A DNA stretch of 64,000 nt from Ceratopteris richardii (Eukaryota > Streptophyta > Polypodiopsida > Polypodiales > Pteridaceae), in assembly GCA_020310875.1 (NCBI GenBank), contig CM035423.1, positions 133,512,696 to 133,576,695 of the forward strand, written 5' to 3'. This document shows, piece by piece, positions 33,389 to 44,591 of this stretch. Each line of letters opens with the position of its first letter. Positions within the stretch are counted from its first letter, which is position 1. A model generated the notes under the pieces. It was not told where the DNA came from. It searched no databases and saw nothing but the letters and a program-made list of their open reading frames with translations. The position numbers were made by a program, and so were the translations under genes.

Positions 33389-34330
33389 CTATCCAGCCTC
33401 TTTCTTCTTTGCCTCTTTAGCAGCCAGTTTTGGACAGTTCTTTATAATATGATCATTTCCTTTACAGTACTTGCAGAACAATTTCTGCTTTTCTGATTTC
33501 TTCTCATCTTTATCCTGGTTCTTCGATTGTGCAGCATTTGCAGATTTCTGCTTACTAGTAGAAGAGCTCCATTTTCCTTTGCCCTTCTGACTAGCCAGGA
33601 AAGCTTGATCTGCAACACGCATAATGGACCTGTTCTGCCTGGACTGATCTTCCTGCAACAGAACAGAGACTAATTCCTCAAATGACAAGGCACTCGGATT
33701 GCCTTTCATCATCAATCGAAGAGTAGAGGCAAAACTCTGATATGAATCAGGAAGGCCATTCAGAACGGTCTGCACAAGTGAGCTATCTGGTATAACCTCA
33801 TCAGCAGAAATCAATTGTTCCTTCAGGTCTTTGATCTTTGTAAGAAAACTGTCCATCGAATCACCTTCATTCATGTGCTCACTCTCCAACTGTTTTCGGA
33901 GGTAAGCAACACGAGCCTCATTCCTAGCCTGGTACAAAGTGGTAAGTGTATCCCAAGCATCCTTTGCTGTTCTGCAAGAGCGAATGTGAGGAATAATGGC
34001 ACGTTTGACAGACAAAGCTATCAATGCATGTGCCTGGGCATCTCTGCCATCCCAACGAATCTGCTCTGCAGTAGGTGCAACTGAAACAGCAGCACGAACA
34101 TGAATCTGCGGAATATCATCTTCGACACCATCTTCATCAGCTCCAACACCTGTATTTGCAGTACCTGTCGTTACAGGTGTAACAGGACGTCTTTCAACAC
34201 CCTGCACAATGTTCCACAATCCTTTTGCAACCAGTACATGTCGCATCATATAAGCCCATAATGGGTAGTTGGTACCATCCAACTTATCCTCAACAGCCAA
34301 CATACGGAATACATCACTGCTTTCAACCAT
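33389..34330 (-). CDS. Copia Gag (gag only, pol missing)
   Basis: 313 codons. It begins like Copia Gag with a LDGTNYPLWAYMM motif, continues through the UBN2-type Gag region (FLTKIKDLKEQL, LNGLPDSYQSF) and ends with a CCHC knuckle CKYCKGNDHIIKNC near residue 290. A TAG follows at once; no protease, integrase or RT is found to the left. The leader, iMet primer site (34672-34683) and LTR (34686-34915) lie on its 5' side in the right order. It is either a truncated Copia element or a gag-only (TR-GAG-like) non-autonomous one, but no 3' LTR was seen. The frame has no internal stop. Confidence 0.85.
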   Translation of the reverse strand: MVESSDVFRMLAVEDKLDGTNYPLWAYMMRHVLVAKGLWNIVQGVERRPVTPVTTGTANTGVGADEDGVEDDIPQIHVRAAVSVAPTAEQIRWDGRDAQAHALIALSVKRAIIPHIRSCRTAKDAWDTLTTLYQARNEARVAYLRKQLESEHMNEGDSMDSFLTKIKDLKEQLISADEVIPDSSLVQTVLNGLPDSYQSFASTLRLMMKGNPSALSFEELVSVLLQEDQSRQNRSIMRVADQAFLASQKGKGKWSSSTSKQKSANAAQSKNQDKDEKKSEKQKLFCKYCKGNDHIIKNCPKLAAKEAKKKEAG

Positions 34331-34671
34331 GGCCGGTGACTAAAATACCTTGATGCAGAAAATTGACTGTATCTCAAAAAGTTGAACAGAACTGCCCAAA
34401 CGAGTTCTGCTAGACCTGTAGCAGACTTCGAGACGCTTAAACTGGCGAACAGAAACTGGTATATACCTTTGGCACAAAAGGACGAAATAGCCTGCACAAG
34501 CACTGCGATAGTGCGTTCGGAGGCCGAAACGAGCTCAGATCGCGATTTCGGCACCACAGAGCGAAGCCGTTTTGATCTCGAAAACACCCTGAGTATGCTC
34601 ACCAAATTTTGTGCGAATCTGAGACTGCAAACGGAGGAGTGTCGACGGCGCCCTAGAAGAAGCAACGACCT

Positions 34672-34683
34672 GCTCTGATACCA
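34672..34683 (-). other. Primer binding site, initiator-Met tRNA
   Basis: TGGTATCAGAGC on the minus strand, 2 bp from the LTR edge at 34686. Confidence 0.9.
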
Positions 34684-34685
34684 AT

Positions 34686-34915
34686 TGTTGGAGTTAGACG
34701 TCTGCGGAAGCACGCGAACAGCACAAGGAAGAAGAAGAAGCTTGGAGCACAACACACAAGACTGAATATATTACTAGAGAATGTACAAAGATAAGTAGCC
34801 CATTAGGGCAATAGGCGTATATACAAGCCGGGGGAAAAAAACCTCCTAAAGAGGGAAAAAAGTGCCCCGGCGGTCCTAGAGTGTTCACACACATCACTAC
34901 CTAAATATATCAACA
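34686..34915 (-). mobile_element. 5' LTR of the gag-only Copia fragment
   Basis: 230 bp with TGTTGGAG at one end and ATCAACA at the other, next to the primer site. A TATATAC-type promoter motif is near 34818. The leader between the primer site and gag is about 340 bp. Confidence 0.8.
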
Positions 34916-35034
34916 GTCTCTTTGTCTGCACAATAGTCCCAAAAATTCAACTCAACATCCCTCTCGACAACCAATCCCCCCTATACCTTTAACTCTTTCC
35001 ATTGACCTTTTTCAAGATTTAGCCCCTACATCTC

Positions 35035-35754
35035 TTTCTAAAGAGAAGCCTAAAAGAGCCCTCGAGTTCACCTCTAACAACTTTGAGGATACCCAAGTTT
35101 CAGTGGAGGACCTTGCAAATTTGCTATCTAGGTTGAACATCAAATTTCCTACCTTCAAGGCTTTAGTGCACAAAGACGTTGATGATCATGTAAGGATACT
35201 CATATCCTTATGTTGGGGATTTTGCAAAACCGTGAAGATGCCATGCTAGTCTTGTTTCCATCTACTCTTGATGGACTTGCAGACAAGTGGCATAGTCAAT
35301 GTGTAGATGGGAACTTTGCCACTCCGAAAGCTTTGAAGACCACTTTTGACCAAACATTTCATCCCAATAACTCTTTAGAATGAGCTTTGGATCAACTAGA
35401 AAAATTAACGCTCCAACCAGGTGAATCTTTTCATGAACTATATACACATGCTAAAGCTCTTATTTCCTGCTTGCTTCATGCTCGAGGTGACTTCTTGGTG
35501 AAGAAATGGATTGAGAACGCCCTCCCAGGGTCTTCTCAACAGAAGCTTCAAGAATTGCTAAGGTTAGATGCTACATTGGAGGACTTTGTGGTGGTCGCTT
35601 CATGCATTGAAGAGGAAAGAGTGAACTTTGAAGGCGGTAGTCAATAGAACTAAACCACCCTCCAGACCCTCATTGATTAACTCAAGAGGGAATTAGATGC
35701 ACATAAAATGCAATGGAGCCAACATGAGGAGAAGGTCACCTCACCACCTACAAC
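35035..35754 (+). pseudogene. Gypsy Gag fragment
   Basis: In broken frames it encodes LLSRLNIKFPTFKAL, VLFPSTLDGLADKW and, from 35387, QLEKLTLQPGESFHEL and LPGSSQQKLQELL, then a charged coiled-coil segment. The same order is found in the minus-strand Gypsy Gag at 49199-49872 (LLSRLNIKFPSFKGL, LFPATLEGLANKW), so the two are one family. Stops at about 35381 and 35646 and the CACTA terminus at 35755 end it. Confidence 0.65.
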
Positions 35755-36060
35755 CACTACAAGGAATACAAGCACATAGTGATGGTTAATGCGACACAAT
35801 TTCGTCGCTATAAAATTGCATAAAGCATCGGAACAAGCATCGAGCACGGAACATTGGTTAAACGATGAAAAGTTCAACGTTTTTATTGACATGTGGCACG
35901 ACGGGATATGCAATGGTTTCATTGAATGTCCCCAAAGTGATGATTAAAAAAAGCTTTGCTTATTTTGCATCGCATAAGCGACGCTAATTATTGTCACGTA
36001 TGCGACACTATCTGGACAGGGATTTACAATGCTTCAGCATCGGTTACATGACGTGTTTTT
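35755..36060 (+). mobile_element. Left terminus and subterminal region of a CACTA transposon
   Basis: CACTACAAGGAAT starts at 35755 inside the Gypsy gag fragment and fits the plant CACTA terminal consensus CACTACAAGAA. The next 300 bp contain many short GCGACG/GCATCG-type motifs in both orientations (for example 35791, 35803, 35826, 35838, 35958, 35968, 36010, 36034), as expected for transposase-binding subterminal repeats. The right end (TAGTG) was not found. Confidence 0.65.
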
Positions 36061-36179
36061 GACGAAAAAATAAACATGTTGGAGGCGCTTCGATCGGCAT
36101 CTACACACATGTGATCGAAGAGCTCTCCAACGTTCACAATTGCACTGCGCTTACAAGCTAAAACAATTGCTTGCTAAAT

Positions 36180-36285
36180 TGTTGTTTTGTCTAATCTCTA
36201 TCTTATTGTCTCTCTTTCTCTCTGTTTCTCTCTTTCTACCTCTTTCTCTCTTTGAATTATCTCTCTCTCTCTCTCTCTTTATTGC
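36180..36285. repeat. CT-rich simple repeat
   Basis: TCTCTCTTTCTC-type tract within the transposon interior. Confidence 0.85.
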
Positions 36286-36399
36286 AGGTTATTCAAGAAG
36301 TTAACCAAGCAAAAATATGGCTAACTATTATAAGTTCAATTTCCATTCCTTTCATATCATTTGAATTGTGTTATTTTCATTAGTTAGCATCCTCACACT

Positions 36400-37412
36400 T
36401 ATTGATATGGACATATACACTTATACATGAAGATGCACATTCACTCATATACACATGCACATACACACACATATATACACACACATACATGTGCACATAC
36501 ACTTACACATACACACACATACACATGCATATGCACAAACATTTCTACAACCACATAAAAAGACTTGCATGCATGCATTATTGCATATATACATACACAT
36601 ACACACATTAACACATACTTAAATACATGTATATGCACATCCACATGCATGCACATTCACATGCATACACATGGATGCAAATGGAAATGCATCCACATGC
36701 AGATGCATGTTTCATACATATACACATGCACATACATACGTATATACACACATACACATATATACACATATATATGCACATACGTACACACACATATGCA
36801 TATACACATACATGTACATACATACATATACACATATACATGCACGTACACACATATACACATACACTTTCACATATACATGCACATGCATACATATACA
36901 CACACATACATATGCACATGCACATACACATACATAGGCATATACACTTACACATGCACATACATACATATACACACACACATACACATGCACATGCACA
37001 TGCACATACATGCACATGCACATACATGCACATGCACATACATGCATATACACATATACATATGTACACACATACATATACACACACATATACATGCACA
37101 TACATACACACACACATACATGCACATACACCTATACACATACACTTACATATATACATGCACACACATATATACATATATACACATACACATGCACATG
37201 CACATACACATACATACACACATACACTTACACATGCACATGCAGATACATCCATATACACATATACACATGCACATACATGCATATACACATATACATA
37301 TGTACAGACATACATATACACACACATATACATGCACATACGTACACACACATATGCACATACACACATATATATGCACATACACCTATACACATACACT
37401 TACATATATACA

Positions 37413-37510
<98 letters not shown>

Positions 37511-37950
37511 TACACATGCACATGCACATACACATACATATGCATATACACTTACACATGCACATGCACATACATCCACATACACATATTCATATGTACA
37601 TACATACATATGCACTCACATATACATGCACATACGTACACACACATATGCACATACACACGATATACATGCAGATACACCTAAACACATACACTTACAT
37701 ATATACATGCACATACATATATACATATACACACATACAAATGCACATACACATGCACATATATACACACATACACTTACACATGCATATGCAGATACAT
37801 GCATATACACATATACATATGCACATACATACATGCACATATATATACATAGATACATACATATACATGCATATAGACACACTTACACAAATATAGATAT
37901 ATACCTACATGTGCATATATACATTTTGTATAGACACAAGCACACATAAA
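36400..37950. repeat. ACATAC/ACATGC array, 1.55 kb
   Basis: It is built of ACATAC, ACATGC, ACATAT and ACGTAC units and is almost wholly alternating purine-pyrimidine. It includes a TA run at about 37417-37498. The long His/Thr/Tyr ORFs across it (up to 443 codons) are open only because the repeat lacks stops. Confidence 0.95.
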
Positions 37951-38051
37951 TATGAATGAATTATAAATAAAGTAATAAAAACACATACTTAATATAAACA
38001 CACAATACCATACACACAATTCAAAACATAAGTGAAATGAACAATATATAG

Positions 38052-38212
<161 letters not shown>

Positions 38213-38344
38213 AAATATCCAATGTCATAATCAAGAATCCTAATCATCATCATCATCATCATCATCCTCATCATAATGATCATCCACATGATCCGATGTA
38301 TCTGTGTGAGCACTCTGTGACGATCAAGATCATCCCTCCTATGT

Positions 38345-38936
38345 TTGTCTCTCCACCTCATCCATATCTACCTCTCCATAATACTCCTATATTACATATA
38401 ACAAGCATAATTAAGTAAAACAGTTAAAACATCCATAAAAATAAAATAATTATATGAAATTTAATAATACTCACAAATGCATCCGGATGATCTCGCATAT
38501 ACTCGCTCAAATGCCGATATCCAAAATGTGTAGCATACTTGATCTCATGTTTCATAGGATATTGATCATAATCCTTTCGCTGCATTGAAACAAATAAAAA
38601 AGATTAGTTTCTTGTGATTTAACTAAAATAAAAAATATACTTACAATAACACATATACTTACAAATGTAGCTACAAAACCATGATGGCCCGTTTGGCGTA
38701 AGTGAGATGTGTGGCTCGACTCAACTCTCTTCTTTGCAACAACCTATTTATTTAAATAGAAAAGAAATACATAAATTAAATGTAAAAAATTAATAAAACA
38801 TATGAGAATTATAAATATAAACTATTAATTTGTATACCTTCTGCTGAGCAAATGACTCTTGAAGATGAAGCTGTCTACAAAAAAACTGCCAGGTCTCAGG
38901 TGGTATGTTAGGTCTCCTCTTATTTTTTTCCACCAT
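38345..38936 (-). pseudogene. CACTA second gene, exons with GT-AG introns
   Basis: On the minus strand four short coding blocks are bounded by splice signals. Block 1 is 38838-38936 (IPPETWQFFCRQLHLQESFAQQK, donor GTATAC). Block 2 is 38663-38743 (AKKRVESSHTSHLRQTGHHGF, acceptor AG, donor GTAAGT). Block 3 is 38475-38579 (EIKYATHFGYRHLSEYMRDHPDAF, donor GTGAGT). Block 4 is near 38345-38395. The pattern (W near the start, then KKRxESSHTS) resembles the En/Spm 'plant transposase' second protein, which in known CACTA elements binds subterminal repeats. The assignment is by motif resemblance. The start is not certain; ATG at 38936 is possible. Confidence 0.5.
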
Positions 38937-38983
38937 ACAATATCTCTTGTTATTTTAATCTCAAACGGAAAAAAAGAATCAGA

Positions 38984-39190
38984 ATACATACACATACATA
39001 CACACATATATACACACATACACATACACACATACAAATATACATGCAAACATGTACACATACATACATGCATGCATACATATACACATATACATACATA
39101 TAACATAAACACACATATACATATCCAAATATATACATATACACATACACATGCGTGCATATACACACATTCATACAAAATACATACATT
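38984..39190. repeat. ACATAC microsatellite
   Basis: CATACA-type array with the same strand polarity as 36400-37950. Confidence 0.92.
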
Positions 39191-39987
39191 ATCTCACAAT
39201 AATGTGTATTTGTAAACCCTCGCTTCTGGTTGTTCTGCTCTAGAAGGCTTGCATAGAGCTATTATGTTGTGGAAGACAATAGGAAAGGAGTTTTTCTCTC
39301 TGTTATGTACACAGTGCATGCAGATATCCATGTGTCTCCTTGTCCTAAGCGTAAGTGTGAGGAAAGTGACATAGTGCTAGATCTATTTCACATTCTCTCC
39401 TTAAATCTTCGTAGCAAGAAAATACATTGGGCTCTTAACTTTGCGTTATTATTGGGTGAGTGTGTGTAGATAGAGTCCATTAGCATATGAAAGCTTTAGG
39501 AGGTATCGCGTAGCAATTGGAGTTGACTCTTCTCAGATAAACATGAATGTGGTTGGACAGATTCGAGACTCCATTGCATAACAAATCAACATAACCAACT
39601 CAGCCCCATAATGGGCGCATGGGCTGCATGCTTCCCATGGACAAATGAACTGAACAACTTCTAAATAATTCTAATAACAGTGATTCAGATGAGTAATGTC
39701 AAGAGACGATGACATTATCAAACCACACATAACGAGCAAGGGAGGGAGGGAAAATGGGGGTAAACAATGTACAAAATGGTAAAGAAAATAGGTGGGAGCA
39801 AAAATGGGGATAAAATGTGATAAATAAGAAGGCGTGGGAGGGTGGGAAAATGGGCAAAATGAGGCCCAAAAGAGCGAAATTGATGGCAAAAACCTCTCTC
39901 AATGAGAAGGAAGCAAAACCACCACCACTCAACCACCACCACCACCAAAATGACCACCAAACGCACCACCAAGACCTCCAGCTAATT
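39191..39987. other. Non-coding; includes the leader of a Copia remnant
   Basis: No gene is supported. The right part, with its CCACCA-rich tract before 39988, precedes a primer site on the minus strand and is probably the leader. The junction with the CACTA sequence lies somewhere here. Confidence 0.4.
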
Positions 39988-39998
39988 CTCTGATACCA
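39988..39998 (-). other. Primer binding site, initiator-Met type
   Basis: TGGTATCAGAG on the minus strand, touching the LTR at 39999. Confidence 0.8.
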
Positions 39999-40407
39999 TG
40001 TAGAGAGTATGCACGTGGAAGCAAAATGAAAAGTAAAGTACTCTCACAAAACAAAGAATGTGTGAGACACAAAATGAGTAGACCATGAAATGAGTAAACT
40101 CATGTGGATTAGAAATGAGCTTGCCAAGAGCATGGAGTAGGCTCATCAAACTTCTAACCAAGTACAAATGAGGGGAGAGGCCCTCCTTATATAGATTTGG
40201 GAGGGGCTCTCAAAAGTACATCATATGTGGGATAAGTCTCCTGAAAGGAGAATGAATACAACTGGTAGAAGCACATGACAAGGTACCCAAATACAAAGGA
40301 AATAAAATGGAAATAGACTAGAAATGGAGTGCCTCCTAGATACAAAATGGAGATGCACTCATGCGGATACAAATGTAGATGAAGTAGGAGCAATCATGTC
40401 ATCAACA
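39999..40407 (-). mobile_element. Copia-type 5' LTR inside a Gypsy LTR
   Basis: 409 bp from TGTAGAGAG to GTCATCAACA with a CTATATAAG box (40187-40195, minus). It abuts a Gypsy LTR piece at 40408, so the Copia element entered that LTR. No gag-pol or second LTR is seen to its left. Confidence 0.7.
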
Positions 40408-40749
40408 ATACCTTCACATTTTGCCTTTTACTTCTTCACTTGTGCACCTAAGAGAGGGTTCGCTGAACCTTGCAAAACACTTTAAAAACACTTTGAACCT
40501 TTAGAGAAATTACAGAAATACCTCTGCAACCTACAACCAACTTTTTGCAATTTTACCCTTTGTGGACAATTAATTGTGCACTACTTGTGCACTTTGACCC
40601 TCCAACTTTGAACACTTTGACTTCACCCATGTTGACTTTGACCTTGAACATGCTGACTTTGATCAGTTTGACTTTGACCTTTTGAATTTGACTATAGTTG
40701 ACTTTGACTGCATTTGACTTTGACCAATATGACGTTTATGGGCTCAATA
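40408..40749 (-). mobile_element. 3' LTR portion of the minus-strand Gypsy element
   Basis: It aligns closely to 50536-50877: TACCTTCACATTTT, CTTGTGCACCTAAGAGAGGGTT, TGACTTTGACCTTGAACATG and ATGGGCTCAAyA. It ends TA where the other copy ends CA. Its left part is cut off by the Copia LTR. Confidence 0.82.
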
Positions 40750-41845
40750 GTTGCCCACCACCTAATGTGCTCTCCGTCCTGGAGAGCTACATCCAAAACT
40801 CTGAGCATAGATGACACCATGATTCTTGTGCTACAAAATCTTGAAAAGGACATTGGAGCAACAACCAAGTTCACCAGAAGGAGTAGAGAACAAACACCAG
40901 AGAATAACCAAAAGTGTATTTGTTGCAGAATGTGAAAGGAGGGAAGGTAAGGGGGAAAGGGAGGGAAGGAAGGGGGAAAAGGAAGGGCTGATGGGCTTAG
41001 ATAGAGAGTGTATGGAAGTGTATGATAGGGTTGGGCAGAATTGAAAGGTAGGAATGGAATTGGGGAGATGTCCAGAATGGGAAAGGTATGGGGATGAAGG
41101 CAGATGATGTGGGGGAGGGACCATGGGAAGAAGTGGAGCAATGTGAAGAATTGGGGTAGGGAGAAGTGGATAGAAAGTTGAAAATTTGGAGTATTTTGAA
41201 TTTTGGGGGTTGGGCAAAAGTGAAATGCACAATGATACAGAGACTAACTAGTACACGTGCCCCATGAACAAAAGCAACCAGTAAGCAACCATAGAAGACA
41301 CAAATAACACAGAACCAAAATCTCATATATAAGAGTAGAAAAATACAATGAAAGTTCTGACTAGTAGTAAGTACATGAAGTGCCAATGAATGGCATGGAA
41401 ACCAAAAGGAGAACTAAGGGCAATCCTAGGATCGAAGCCTCAACAACAAAAGGAGGCAAGGGCAAACAAAATGAGGCAAGTGGAGACTGAAGGAATCCAC
41501 AAGCAGGAACGCCTAGATCCTAGGGGAAAGATACTAGTGAGCAGGGTCTGGCTGGTGCGCCATCGGAGAATGAGACCCTGCCACAAGTGGAGCATCGCTA
41601 TGAGGCGGAGGTAAGTCTGGGGAGGTGGGTGGAATGATAGCAGCCTCCTCAGTCCAAGCAGCAATCCGGCTCCTATACCTGCATAGGTGAGCGTGCTCTC
41701 GTTAGACCAGCCGACACGCAGGACTATCACATATGCCCAATGATGCGCACTGGCGTATCTCCAAGAGAGCTCGAGTCGCAACATCAGCCTCATCTCAAAA
41801 CTTGTCCCTGTCCTGCTGAATGGTCTACAACGCAGCTTGAGACGT

Positions 41846-42331
41846 CTACCACTGTGCGACCGCAGAAGCACAAATGCGCTCGATTGTCAAAGCGTACTGC
41901 TGGTGGAGTGTAGCTTTCGTAGAGACTGAGTCAAGTGAGAGACGTGCAGCATCAGCTCCATCGCTTGCGACGAGGCTTGCATCATGAAGAAGGCCTAGGA
42001 AGGGGGGATCGTCGATGAGGCTATCAGGGATGGAAGGTGGCGAGGTAGGTGGGGGAGCCGGGGTAGGCTGGGGGTAAGTGGGAGAAGCAAGAGGTGAGTG
42101 TGTATGAGGGGAGGTGGAGGCAGAATCAATGGATATGGCCAGAGATGGAAGAGGCTGAGCGGCATCAGTCGACGATGGTGATTGGTGGGACGAGGGAGGA
42201 ATAGGGGCAGGGGACTGTAAGCTACTAACCAGAAAAGAATCCATCAAATGTGCACGTACTCTCCTAGCTGGTGGTGGAGTGGAGGCTGCAATGGGAGTGT
42301 ACTCCTGAGGAAGGGAGCTAGGGGGTGGCAA
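41846..42331 (-). pseudogene. Proline/serine-rich frame after Gypsy pol
   Basis: About 160 codons, very rich in Pro, Ser and Ala (PTPAPPPTSPPSIPDSL), with a short helical end (TLHQQYALTIERICAS). Not recognised. It may belong with the next two frames as one decayed gene. Confidence 0.3.
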
Positions 42332-42421
42332 TACGACGGCTAGTGGGGGAGGTGGACGAGGGGAATGGGCTATAGAGTGTGCAGGGTGGGATGGGGCAAT
42401 GCTTGGGCTGGGTGCAATGGA

Positions 42422-42934
42422 CTATGTACCAGGAAGATGAAAGAGCCATACCGAGGTGGAGTACACGGAGAACGAACGCGTGCCACGGTGGAGGGCATCA
42501 TGGAATTGACAAGAACGAAGGAGGAAGGACTGAAACATAAGTGAGCTATATGGATAAGGGCGGCCATGGAGAAAGCAGAACAATGGATCTGCAATATGGA
42601 TGTCATGTAACGGAATGTCAGAGGATGGGCTACGGAATAAGAAGTAGAAAATGAAAGAATGTAGGATGGCTAGCTGGTACGGGGTAGGCATGGCATCAAT
42701 GCCATATAACGATATACAATATGTGATAGTCTCTTCCCGAGACAACCCAGAGTAGAGGAAAGGAGGGGCACGATACGAAGAGATGCTGGAACTAATGCCC
42801 GTGGCGATGACTGCAAGGGTCAGTGAACCGGATGGAAAGTGCGGGAAATTGAGAAGCGCTGTGTGAATATCAGCACCCTCAGCCTCGACAATAAGAGGGA
42901 GGCTAGATGCCAAAGAACAGCCTGGCGAAGGCAT
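42422..42934 (-). pseudogene. Hydrophobic/helical frame after Gypsy pol
   Basis: 170 codons with a folded-protein look (PTPYQLAILHSFIFYFLFRS, HDIHIADPLFCFLHG, SLMFQSFLLRSCQFHDAL). The pattern of helices recalls the 'putative plant transposon protein' ORFs carried by some plant retroelements, but I cannot confirm it. It overlaps 42820-43695 in another frame, suggesting a frameshift within one gene. Confidence 0.35.
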
Positions 42935-43695
42935 CCCTTGAGGAGTAGGTCAATGACCAAAATCGGTGGCAAGGCTAAGTGGACGAAGATGGAGAGGGAC
43001 GAAGACGAGACTCGATGATCAACAATGGATGACGATGGTGGGCGTGGAAAAGGAGAAGTGGAACAGCTATCTGAACTGGGGACGAGATGACCACTGGAAC
43101 CAGCGAAGTGTGTCGAAGCTGCAGTGGGAAGGTGGAGGCCTAGTGGGGGAGCCCTCGGGCTATATAGAGAGGATCCAAAGAGGGAGAAACAAGGAAGGGA
43201 AGCCGCAAATGGGTGGCTACCATGGATGTGGGGAGGGGCTGAAAGAGGATGAGAGCGGGGGACTATGGCACGAGGAACGGAGGGGACCGAGGTGGTGATG
43301 ATAGAAGGCGGGGGGGCCATATGTGCGGGGTGGATGGGGACGACAGGGAAGGTGGGGGTGGCTGCCACATCGGCGGTGTGGGTCGGGGCCATAGGAAGGG
43401 TAAGGCCTACCTCAGTAGGGATGGTGGCTAAATCCAAAGTCGAATGTGGAAGCTCCAAGTACGCCTCTGTGACCATGGATGAAGTCTGCTGGGGAGGAGT
43501 AGAAGCCATGGATGTACTGCAAGAACGTGTTCTGCGAGCGAGTGCTAAAAACACTGACACAACGATTAAAGACTGCAATACAATGGGAGCAGGTGTACAA
43601 GAGGGGAGGTCCAACATGGACAAGAGGGGAGGTCCAACAAGCCATATAAGATAGATAGCTATGAAGTCAACACCAAAGTGGACAGAGGAAAACAC
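42820..43695 (-). pseudogene. ORF with N-terminal membrane segments after Gypsy pol
   Basis: 291 codons beginning with two hydrophobic stretches (VDFIAIYLIWLVGPPLLSML and IVLQSLIVVSVFLALA) followed by a Pro/Ser/His-rich region. The position after pol and the membrane segments could suggest an envelope-like product, but I see no supporting motif such as a furin site or a fusion peptide. Low-complexity composition is an equally good explanation. Confidence 0.3.
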
Positions 43696-43818
43696 CTAGA
43701 AAACATCACAATCCGAGCAAATGAACCCAAAAATTGGATTCATCATGGCAAAAAACCTTAAAAACGACCCAAAAATTGCAAAAATTAGAGTAATATAAGA
43801 TAAGGAACAAAGCCGGTA

Positions 43819-43827
<9 letters not shown>

Positions 43828-43861
<34 letters not shown>

Positions 43862-44100
43862 AAAATGAAAAATAAAAAAAGAAGGGGGTATAAAAGAAAA
43901 TAAAATAAATAGATAAAATAAAATAAAGAAAATAAAATAAATAAGAAAGTTAAAAAATAAAAATTATAAAAAATAAAATAAGAAAAATAAAAAAAATAAA
44001 TAAAATAAATAAACAAAAATAAAATAAAATAATGGGTTACCTGAAGTGAGAATTCGATGCCGGTTGGATCATGATCTAGGGGGAGAGGTTTGAGGGGGGG

Positions 44101-44144
<44 letters not shown>

Positions 44145-44145
44145 T
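43828..44145. repeat. TA, AAATA and GA simple repeats
   Basis: TA run at 43828-43859, AAAATA-rich tract to about 44035, GA run at about 44103-44135. Confidence 0.9.
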
Positions 44146-44591
44146 TTTTAATTTTAAATAAAATCCACGGGGGGCCCTTTTTTTTTTGAAGATATCCAAA
44201 AAATTGGAAAAAAATATAGAAAAAATCCAAAAAAAATGCAAAAAAATCCAAAAAAAATCTCAAAAAATTCTCAGAAAATTCATTATAGGTCTACGCCAAT
44301 TACCTCACTCAAAACCACAGAGAGCTTCCTTTATTCCTCCAATTTGGCAAGAAAATGACATTTGAAAAGGATGAAAAATACTAGAAAATTTCTAAAAATG
44401 CTTGAAAATTCCCAAAAAAATTCCAAAAATTGCGCTTATGCAAAGGCTATGAAAGGATTGCTAAATTTGCTAAGAACTCAAAGAACAAGCATGAAAATGG
44501 ATAAAAGCTACTAAAACTTAAGCAAAAATGACATGAGAAGGCTATGTACAACCTGGACAAATTTTGCAAGTTCTAGGTGATCCATAATTCT

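Larger units (their letters stand above)
40750..44591 (-). other. 3.8-kb region between Gypsy pol and 3' LTR
   Basis: It is unusually long for a Gypsy 3' region. It holds Pro/Ser-rich frames in the sense direction (41846-42331, 42422-42934 and 42820-43695) and several simple repeats. No match to a known envelope or RNase H domain is seen. Confidence 0.5.

Noticed and set aside
34382..34678. 98-codon plus-strand ORF
   Set aside because: It lies antisense in the leader between a Copia primer site and gag.
36565..37949. Very long His/Thr/Tyr-rich ORFs (up to 443 codons) and Cys/Val/Met ORFs on the other strand
   Set aside because: They are translations of the ACATAC array in several frames at once; absence of stops is a property of the repeat.
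36400..37950. CRISPR array or telomeric repeat
   Set aside because: Units of about 6 bp without spacers; the plant telomere unit TTTAGGG is not present.
40692..41386. Overlapping minus-strand ORFs of 129-149 codons near the Gypsy 3' LTR
   Set aside because: Pro/Leu/Ser low-complexity translations of G-rich simple sequence, and partly within the LTR.
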